Assembly: GCA_964579575.1 (NCBI GenBank)
Contig: CAZOGL010000041.1
Location: forward strand, 1-14,539
Length of the DNA: 14,539 bases
Reading direction: 5' to 3'
Origin: CAVEFW01 sp964579575
Lineage (GTDB): Bacteria > Actinomycetota > Coriobacteriia > Coriobacteriales > Eggerthellaceae
Below, piece by piece: positions 7,255 through 12,557 of this stretch. The position numbers and the translations under genes are program-made. The notes under the pieces are model-generated. The model was not told the origin of the DNA. It worked only from the letters and a program-made list of their open reading frames with translations, and made no database searches. The first letter of the stretch is position 1. Every line of letters starts with the position of its first letter.

Positions 7255-7968
7255 CTAGCGCATCTTTTCTCGAATGCGATTGAACAGCAAGGCCAATCCG
7301 CCACCCACTAAAAGAAGCAAGATCCCAGGGACGAACATGCCAAAAGAGACCTCATGGGTTGCCACCCCTCCGCGTTTGGTCACGGTGACGTTCGTGGCAT
7401 GCAAATCGGAGATGCCGTTGTGTTCGCTGCACACAAGGTTGAACGTGCCACGAACCTGCAACGTCGTTCCCTTTCGGCTGTAAGTCCCAAGCGTGTCAAT
7501 AAGCTTGGCGTTCTCCTTGCTCATGAATACGGTAAGCGTGTTCGTTGAGGTAACAGACTTATTGGCGGTGTTGGTGCTAGATTCGCTCTTATTGCTTGAC
7601 GCGTTGGCGGAAGCCGCGCTCGCGGTCGACTCCTCCCAAAGCATCACCCAACAATAATCGGTTCCATGCTCGTCGTTTATAATGTCACCCGTCGCTTCGC
7701 CGACGACCTGCACCGTTTGCTTGTCGTAATACGAGTCCGCGGAAGCGAGCTCGGTGATGGTCGAGTCGTAGATAAAAGAGGTGTCGGGGAGCTGGTTCTC
7801 GTTGATGACGTTCTCCTCCTCGGTGAGAGAAACGCCCTCACCTCCGTTTCCTTGTTGGGACGAGGAGTCATCCGCCCATGCAAGAGGAGCCAACGAAAGC
7901 ATCGACACCAAAGCGAAGGCGACAGCCTTGAACCGCCACTTTGCAAAAGACGTTGAACGCGTAGCCAT
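7255..7968 (-). CDS. Secreted, C-terminally membrane-anchored protein with OB-like domain, function unknown
   Basis: I do not recognise this 237-residue protein by name. A signal peptide (basic residues 4-14, hydrophobic 15-30, likely cut after AWA at 32) is followed by an acidic Ser/Gln/Gly-rich stretch. Next comes a beta-rich domain with the strands TVQVVGEATGDII (85-97) and TLQVRGTFNLV (169-179), interrupted by a Ser/Asn/Thr-rich insert at about 113-143. A single span (209-229) and a basic tail RIREKMR close the protein. The predicted form is type I: domain outside, tail in the cytosol. Cys106 and Cys180 could form a disulfide. The repeated pattern V-V-G-x-A/T with a following strand recalls OB-fold domains, but this is inference. 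The ATG at 7968 is chosen because GGGGGAG lies 6 bases upstream and the signal peptide begins there; an in-frame ATG at 8064 would add 32 residues and spoil the signal. It begins 2 bases after the trkH stop. Confidence 0.8.
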   Translation of the reverse strand: MATRSTSFAKWRFKAVAFALVSMLSLAPLAWADDSSSQQGNGGEGVSLTEEENVINENQLPDTSFIYDSTITELASADSYYDKQTVQVVGEATGDIINDEHGTDYCWVMLWEESTASAASANASSNKSESSTNTANKSVTSTNTLTVFMSKENAKLIDTLGTYSRKGTTLQVRGTFNLVCSEHNGISDLHATNVTVTKRGGVATHEVSFGMFVPGILLLLVGGGLALLFNRIREKMR

Positions 7969-7970
7969 GG

Positions 7971-9491
7971 CTATCTCCCCCTTTTGATAAAAGAGGGCTT
8001 CATCGAGACAAACACGCTCACCACCAAGGCAATCAACGTGATGAACTCGAGACGTCCCGCCCACATCTCAAGTATGTAGAACATCTCGAGATCCACAGGC
8101 ATACCAGCAGCGACGACACCCGAAGTCAAACCTCCGTTGCTGGCCATAGCGACCGATTCAAAGATTGCCTGCGGTGCCTCGTACCCATGGGCGACGCCGG
8201 CAAGAGTGCCAAGGGTGTACGTGATGACGAATAGCAAGAAGACCGTTAACGCCTCGCGGGACGTCTCGGGAGAGAGTTGCCTGCGACCCACGTGGTAGTA
8301 CGTGATGACGACACGAGCAGACGAGGGGGACAAGGCCTCCTTTACCGATGCAGCAACCGACTTGAAGACGATGCCGACACGATAAAGCTTCATGCCGCCC
8401 GCAGTGCCACCCGCACCGCCTCCTACCGCCATGATCAAAGCGACGGTCAAAAAGGCGCCCGAGGAGAACACCGTGGTCAGCTGGTTCGTTGTTATGTTTT
8501 GCAGGCCAGTCGTCGAAAAAGCGGCAATAACGGTGAACAACCCGCGACGCATCATGTCGAACACCGAGGAATACTCGGTACTTGCACAAAGCGCCGCCGC
8601 AAACACCACCGTGATCGCGACCAGCCAAACGCACATCGTACGCGTTTCGATGTCCCGAAAGAAGGTGAGGAGGTTTCCCTTCCAAATGTTGTCGTGCATG
8701 ACGAAATTCAAAGAACCGAACAACATCAACAACATGAGGGCAATCTCCATCGGGAGCGAATGGTAATACATCGCGCTTTGGCTTGTCGGGGCAAACCCGC
8801 CCGTCATAAAACTCGTGATGGCAAGCCAAAATCCATGGAGGATAGCACGCGTAAACGCAACTCCGGAAATGAGACAGATAATCGCCAAGACAAACGTAGA
8901 GGCCACGATGAAAAACAGGGCGACACGGGCAATGAAGCGCGCGGTTTGGACGACATTGGGGACAACATGTTCGCTGCGGGCCTCGGAAGAATAGAGACTC
9001 GCTGCGCCGCCCTTGCCAAAAAGGCCCAACGACAACGCGACGACGATAAGGCCCAAACCGCCCACAAGAATCATCATGAAGCGGAACATGTTATCCGCGT
9101 ACGACAGGTGGTCGAGGTCTTGGACCAAACAGGCCCCTGTCGTGGTAAACCCAGACACGCCGTCAAACAAGGCGTCGACGTAGCTGTTGTAGTGGCCGGA
9201 GAGGAACAAAGGGATTGATGCAAAAATCGCCAAGACAAGCCACGCAAGGCCCGTAACGACGATTGCCTGTTGCTGGGTCAGCCTTGTCGGTTGGACGCGC
9301 AGGAAGCAAAGCGCCAAACCTATGACGAGATTGATTCCCGCCGCGAAAAGATAACGGGCAATCGGTTCCCATTCGCGATAACAAAGACCTGTCACAAGAG
9401 AGGGGATGTAGATTGCCGCAGAGAACGCGATAAGAAGGCCGAGGTAATGGCCGATGGTACGCGCATCGTCAACCGTGAATTTCGACCACAT
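7971..9491 (-). CDS. trkH: TrkH/KtrB family potassium uptake channel subunit
   Basis: Integral membrane K+ translocating subunit of 506 residues. The family is built from four membrane-pore-membrane units, and all four selectivity-filter segments can be seen: TTTGA (116-120), FMTGG (228-232), STTGL (326-330) and SNGGL (451-455), each with the conserved glycine. The GGGAGGTAGGMKLYR stretch (357-371) matches the conserved region after the third pore. Such channels need a cytosolic RCK partner (TrkA/KtrA); none is in the window, so it must be encoded elsewhere. Upstream, 4 bases separate its ATG from the stop of a 44-residue membrane ORF. Its own ribosome binding site is weak (TTGGGAT), in line with coupling. 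Downstream, its stop lies 2 bases before the OB-like protein gene. Assignment is secure; the choice between Trk and Ktr type is less so. Confidence 0.93.
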   Translation of the reverse strand: MWSKFTVDDARTIGHYLGLLIAFSAAIYIPSLVTGLCYREWEPIARYLFAAGINLVIGLALCFLRVQPTRLTQQQAIVVTGLAWLVLAIFASIPLFLSGHYNSYVDALFDGVSGFTTTGACLVQDLDHLSYADNMFRFMMILVGGLGLIVVALSLGLFGKGGAASLYSSEARSEHVVPNVVQTARFIARVALFFIVASTFVLAIICLISGVAFTRAILHGFWLAITSFMTGGFAPTSQSAMYYHSLPMEIALMLLMLFGSLNFVMHDNIWKGNLLTFFRDIETRTMCVWLVAITVVFAAALCASTEYSSVFDMMRRGLFTVIAAFSTTGLQNITTNQLTTVFSSGAFLTVALIMAVGGGAGGTAGGMKLYRVGIVFKSVAASVKEALSPSSARVVITYYHVGRRQLSPETSREALTVFLLFVITYTLGTLAGVAHGYEAPQAIFESVAMASNGGLTSGVVAAGMPVDLEMFYILEMWAGRLEFITLIALVVSVFVSMKPSFIKRGR

Positions 9492-9495
9492 GTTG

Positions 9496-9630
9496 CTATC
9501 CCAACACGAAACGGGTCAATGCGATAATCCCCCAAAGGACCACCAGGAGGGCGCCAAAAAACAACAGAACGGTAGCGACGCTTTTCGCCGGCGTCTCAAT
9601 CTGCTCGCGTATGGTCTTCTTCTCACGCAT
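9496..9630 (-). CDS. Small single-span membrane protein ahead of trkH (44 residues)
   Basis: This short ORF, ATG 9630 to TAG 9496, encodes 44 residues: a charged N-terminal segment (MREKKTIREQIETPAKS, 1-17), one hydrophobic span (about 18-38, with VLLFFGALLVVLWGIIAL), and a short end TRFVLG. The charges predict the N-terminus in the cytosol. The stop is 4 bases before the trkH start, and trkH has only a weak ribosome binding site of its own, so the two are probably translated together. Its role is unknown; by position it could be an accessory subunit of the channel, as the small KdpF is for the Kdp pump, but it does not resemble KdpF enough to name it. A TAGAAT hexamer 7 bases before the ATG may drive a leaderless transcript. 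Confidence 0.7.
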   Translation of the reverse strand: MREKKTIREQIETPAKSVATVLLFFGALLVVLWGIIALTRFVLG

Positions 9631-9637
9631 AGCGCCT

Positions 9638-9643
9638 ATTCTA
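9638..9643 (-). promoter_or_regulatory. Candidate -10 box of the trkH operon, leaderless start
   Basis: On the minus strand TAGAAT (five of six to TATAAT) lies exactly 7 bases before the ATG of the small membrane ORF. Transcription would then begin at or next to the start codon, a layout common in actinobacteria with leaderless mRNAs. No good -35 is visible, so the call is tentative; the AGGCG between box and ATG could instead act as a ribosome binding site for a longer transcript. Confidence 0.35.
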
Positions 9644-9717
9644 GTACATCAGCAAAGCCCTATGCACACAAACGGAGGTGTGGGCGCTCTCTTGGGACCA
9701 CAGGAACACAGGCCCCT

Positions 9718-9731
9718 CTTGGGGCCCCAAG
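9718..9731. repeat. 14-bp perfect palindrome CTTGGGGCCCCAAG
   Basis: A perfect GC-rich inverted repeat without loop lies about 90 bp upstream of the trkH operon start. It is embedded in a set of three CTCTTGG direct repeats. It could be a protein-binding operator or, in RNA, a short stem; no T-run follows it. Confidence 0.6.
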
Positions 9732-9823
9732 TCCCTCTTGGAATCGCAAACACGCTCCCGTTCGCGTTTCGGAAAGAAAGACACGCTCAGAAAGGCACAC
9801 TCATTGGCGCATACACGCCCCAC

Positions 9824-9852
9824 AAAAAAAGAGAAGCGGCGAAGCCACTTCT
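9824..9852 (-). terminator. Rho-independent terminator on the minus strand
   Basis: AGAAG-C-GGC (9832-9840) pairs with GCC-A-CTTCT (9844-9852) around a three-base loop with one mismatch. On the minus strand the stem is followed by CTTTTTTTG (9831-9823), a full T-run. It ends transcripts running from ygiQ (about 300 bases upstream) or from a small RNA in the gap. Confidence 0.8.
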
Positions 9853-9861
9853 GAGGGGGAC

Positions 9862-9897
9862 GGGAGGAGGGCCGAGGGGGATCGCGCCCTTCCTCCC
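9862..9897 (-). other. Strong GC-rich stem-loop upstream of the terminator
   Basis: GGGAGGAGGGC (9862-9872) pairs with GCCC (9886-9889) and TCCTCCC (9891-9897), giving eleven pairs with one bulged T and a 13-base loop. It sits 10 bases from the terminator hairpin, and a smaller GTCT/AGAC hairpin lies beyond it (about 9906-9916). The series of stems suggests a structured RNA made from the minus strand, either a 3' UTR of ygiQ or a separate small RNA. Confidence 0.5.
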
Positions 9898-10153
9898 TTC
9901 TTATGCGATGTCTCCAGACGAGAGAGAAGAGAGAGGCACCGCCCAGTTAAGCAATTGACATGTTAGACATTGTTGCTGAACACATTTGTTAGCTTAAGGC
10001 AACTTTGAGAGAATGACAAGATAAAGTTTGCTCAAGTTTACTTTTTTCTCAAAATGCTCCTTTTTTCGAAACAAAGATGTCGTTCATTAACAAACAGCGA
10101 GTCGTTAACAAAACAGCACCAACCCGGCAGCCTCACGTTGCACCGACAGCCAA

Positions 10154-12151
10154 TCAGTGCTTGGACCCCTGGCGGCCCATCCCGCCCTTGTGACCCGAAG
10201 CCTTGTTGGGACCCATCCCCTTGCCACCATTACGGCCCCGGTCAAACCCGGAACGACCCTGCGCACGATTACCACCTGAACCGTCAGAGGAGCGCGCTGT
10301 GCCCCGAGCGCCCTGCGTGACTCCCTTTTGCTTGCCTTCCTTTCGAGGACGCAAGAGGCATTTCGACCCAAAGCCGATGAGGTCCTCTCGACCCGCCTTG
10401 TGCAAGGCCTCTTCCACAAGCTCGCGGTTTCGCGGATTTCGATATTGGATGAGCGCTCGCTGGAGCGCTTTCTCGTGAGGCGTGCGCGCACAATAGACGG
10501 GCTTCATCGTGCGCGGGTCGACGCCAGTGTAGTAGATGCAGGTGCTGATGGTGCTCGGCGTGGGGTAGAAGTCTTGTACCTGTTCAGGGTTGAACCCCAT
10601 GTCGCGACAAAACTCCGCAAGCTCCACCGCCTCTTTGAGCGTGGAACCAGGATGCGAGGACATGAGATAAGGAACCACAAACTGCTTGAGACCAAGATCT
10701 TTGTTCGCTTGGTCAAAGACCTCGACAAACCGTTGATACACGTCGTTGCTCGGCTTTCCCATCACGTCAAGAACCGCTTGACTCACATGCTCGGGGGCCA
10801 AACGCAACTGGCCGCTTACGTGATATTGGACAAGCTCGCGAATATAGTCCTCCCCGTGCTTGTCAAGAAGGGCATAGTCGAAACGGATGCCGCTGCGGAC
10901 AAACACCTTCTTCACTCCCGGCAAGGCGCGCATCTTACGCAACAAGGCAAGGTAGTCGCTATGATCGACCTGGAGGCTCTTGCAAGGCTTAGGGGAAAGA
11001 CACCTCTTCCCCCGACACGCGCCGTTTTTCATCTGGCGCGGACACGCCGGCTTGCGAAAATCGGCTGTCGGACCACCGACATCGTGGATGTAGCCCTTAA
11101 ATTCGGGGTCCTCGGTGATAAGCTTCGCCTCGGCAAGAATAGACTCGTGGCTGCGGCTTTGTATGATGCGGCCCTGGTGGAAGGAGAGGCTGCAAAAGGA
11201 GCACTCGCCAATGCACCCACGATTGCTCGTAATGCTGAATTTGACCTCGGAAATCGCCGGGATGCCGCCCGCCTTCTCGTATATCGGATGATACGTGCGC
11301 GCATAGGGTAAATCGTAAGTCGCGTCCATCTCTTCTGTGGTCAAAGGCTCGGAAGAGGGGTTTTGGACCACATAGATGCCGTCGCGCTCATAAGGCTCCA
11401 CGAGGCGCTTGCCGGAAAACGGGTCCAAGTTTGCATACTGCACCTTGAAACTGCGCGCATAGGCTAGCTTGCCCGCGCCCATCTCTTCCCAGCTCGGAAG
11501 CATCTCGTAGTCGTAAACGCTCTCGAGGTTGTTCGTGCGGTAGGTCGTACCGGGGACGTAGGTGATTTGGTCTATAGGGATACCGGCATCAAGCGCGTCC
11601 GCGACCGCGACAACGGAGCGCTCTCCCATGCCGAACAACAACAGGTTTGCCTGGCTGTCCAAAAGCACCGAGCGCTTGAGCTTGTCAGACCAATAGTCGT
11701 AGTGGGCAAGGCGCCTCAGACTCGCCTCGACACCTCCAAGCACAATCGGAACATCCTTGTAGGCCTTCCTGATAAGGTTGCCGTACACCGTCGTGGCGTG
11801 ATCGGGGCGCAAACCCATCTTCCCGCCGGGCGAGTAATAGTCGCGCTTGCGATGCTTCTTGGCGACGGTGTAGTGGTTCACCATGGAGTCCATGTTTCCC
11901 GCGCTGACGAGGAACGCCAGGCGGGGACGACCGAGGGCCTTCACGCTCTTGACATCGTGCCAATCAGGTTGGCATATGATACCGACCTTGTAACCGTTCG
12001 CCTCGAGGACACGAGAGATGATGGCCATACCGAAAGAGGGGTGGTCGACATAGGCATCTCCGCACACGTACACGAAGTCGCATTGATCCCATCCGCGCTC
12101 CTTCATGTCCGCTGCGCTGATTGGCAAGAACGTCTTGGGTTTCTCGAGCAT
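10154..12151 (-). CDS. ygiQ: YgiQ family radical SAM protein
   Basis: Cytosolic iron-sulfur protein of 665 residues in the YgiQ family; its reaction is not established. An N-terminal region (about 1-290) precedes the radical SAM core, which carries the CxxxCxxC cluster motif CIGECSFC (Cys313, Cys317, Cys320) that binds a [4Fe-4S] cluster and S-adenosylmethionine. A second cysteine group, Cys370, Cys379, Cys384 and Cys390, follows in the family-specific segment and could hold a further cluster or metal. The C-terminal 60 residues, from about 605, form a Gly/Arg/Lys-rich disordered tail, probably nucleic acid-binding. AGGTGA is well placed before the ATG. The gene stands alone between two intergenic repeats, divergent from a HelD-like helicase. 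Family assignment is secure, function is not. Confidence 0.93.
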   Translation of the reverse strand: MLEKPKTFLPISAADMKERGWDQCDFVYVCGDAYVDHPSFGMAIISRVLEANGYKVGIICQPDWHDVKSVKALGRPRLAFLVSAGNMDSMVNHYTVAKKHRKRDYYSPGGKMGLRPDHATTVYGNLIRKAYKDVPIVLGGVEASLRRLAHYDYWSDKLKRSVLLDSQANLLLFGMGERSVVAVADALDAGIPIDQITYVPGTTYRTNNLESVYDYEMLPSWEEMGAGKLAYARSFKVQYANLDPFSGKRLVEPYERDGIYVVQNPSSEPLTTEEMDATYDLPYARTYHPIYEKAGGIPAISEVKFSITSNRGCIGECSFCSLSFHQGRIIQSRSHESILAEAKLITEDPEFKGYIHDVGGPTADFRKPACPRQMKNGACRGKRCLSPKPCKSLQVDHSDYLALLRKMRALPGVKKVFVRSGIRFDYALLDKHGEDYIRELVQYHVSGQLRLAPEHVSQAVLDVMGKPSNDVYQRFVEVFDQANKDLGLKQFVVPYLMSSHPGSTLKEAVELAEFCRDMGFNPEQVQDFYPTPSTISTCIYYTGVDPRTMKPVYCARTPHEKALQRALIQYRNPRNRELVEEALHKAGREDLIGFGSKCLLRPRKEGKQKGVTQGARGTARSSDGSGGNRAQGRSGFDRGRNGGKGMGPNKASGHKGGMGRQGSKH

Positions 12152-12181
12152 GCCCTTATCACCTCTCTCCTGTTGGTTTGT

Positions 12182-12187
12182 ATTCTA
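12182..12187 (-). promoter_or_regulatory. Candidate -10 box of ygiQ
   Basis: On the minus strand TAGAAT matches five of six bases of TATAAT and lies about 30 bases before the ygiQ ATG, leaving room for a short leader with the AGGTGA site. The place where a -35 element should be, 12205-12210, already lies in the GC-rich minisatellite, so no normal -35 is seen. Confidence 0.38.
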
Positions 12188-12194
12188 ACGTAAA

Positions 12195-12475
12195 GCCTCA
12201 AGCCCCACCCGCTGCCCCCGAGCCCGAGTCCGAGCCCGAGCCCGAGTCCGAGCCCGAGCCCGCTGCCCTCAAGTTCCACCCGCTGCCCGCCGTCTCCACC
12301 CGCTGCCCTCAAGCNNNNNNNNNNNNNNNNNNNNNNNNNNNNNNNNNNNNNNNNNNNNNNNNNNNNNNNNNNNNNNNNNNNNNNNNNNNNNNNNNNNNNN
12401 NNNNNNNNNNNNNNCCACCCGCTGCCCTCAAGCCCCAACCGCTGCCCTAAAGCCCGAGCCCGAGCCCGCCGTCCC
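12195..12475. repeat. GC-rich minisatellite between divergent ygiQ and helicase genes
   Basis: A 20-bp unit of the form CCACCCGCTGCCCTCAAG plus two bases occurs at 12276, 12296, 12415 and 12435, with related pieces at 12205 and 12262. GCTGCCC recurs at 20-bp steps. An array of seven 6-bp units (GAGCCC or GAGTCC, 12220-12261) is inserted on the left, and two more GAGCCC copies lie on the right (12456-12467). The assembly gap falls between two identical 18-base unit copies, so the true array is longer or shorter than drawn. No start codon or ribosome binding site links it to a protein. It makes up most of the 406-bp gap between the two genes. Confidence 0.85.
12315..12414. other. Assembly gap of 100 Ns
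   Basis: Exactly 100 undetermined bases, the usual placeholder for a scaffold gap of unknown size. The sequence on both sides is the same 18-base repeat unit (12296-12313 and 12415-12432), so the gap is a repeat collapse and not a known length of DNA. Confidence 0.98.
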
Positions 12476-12557
12476 CGTTTTGCCGCAGTGTGATAGCATG
12501 ATTCGGTGCATTTTTTCGGAAGCTTGACCTCGACCACATCATTTGGAGGAAACGCGC

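Larger units (their letters stand above)
9631..10153. other. 523-bp gene-free region with hairpins, palindrome and AT-rich block
   Basis: Between the trkH operon and ygiQ I see no convincing coding sequence. The region divides in three. Bases 9660-9760 hold three CTCTTGG repeats (9689, 9716, 9735) and a 14-bp perfect palindrome. Bases 9824-9900 hold two strong hairpins, one with a T-run on the minus strand. Bases 9950-10120 are AT-rich with short direct repeats (GTCGTT..AACAAA..CAGC at 10090 and again near 10110; AAGTTT twice near 10030). It must contain the 3' untranslated end of ygiQ and upstream signals for the trkH operon, and perhaps a small RNA. Confidence 0.6.

Noticed and set aside
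7969..8064. Longer version of the OB-like protein starting at 8064
   Set aside because: The extra 32 residues lie within the end of trkH and would bury the signal peptide; the ATG at 7968 has a strong ribosome binding site and begins the signal.
8277..9218. 313-codon open frame on the + strand across trkH
   Set aside because: It is antisense to a clear TrkH gene, has a composition rich in Arg, His and Gln typical of shadow frames, and has no ribosome binding site or recognisable domain.
9660..9830. Cyclic di-AMP (ydaO-type) riboswitch upstream of trkH
   Set aside because: Such riboswitches often precede K+ transporter genes, but I could not find their conserved core in this stretch on the minus strand, and the operon may be leaderless.
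9955..9960. TTGACA as a -35 box on the + strand
   Set aside because: It is a perfect hexamer, but no -10 follows at 15 to 19 bases and no + strand gene starts here.
10328..11311. 327-codon open frame on the + strand inside ygiQ
   Set aside because: It is antisense to the well-supported radical SAM gene and shows no family features.
12121..12450. Ser-Glu-Pro-Glu repeat protein encoded through the hexamer array
   Set aside because: The frame crosses the assembly gap, lacks a ribosome binding site and overlaps the ygiQ start; the dipeptide pattern is simply how the 6-bp repeat reads.
12195..12475. CRISPR array
   Set aside because: Units are 20 bp or 6 bp, directly adjacent and without unique spacers, and no cas genes are present.
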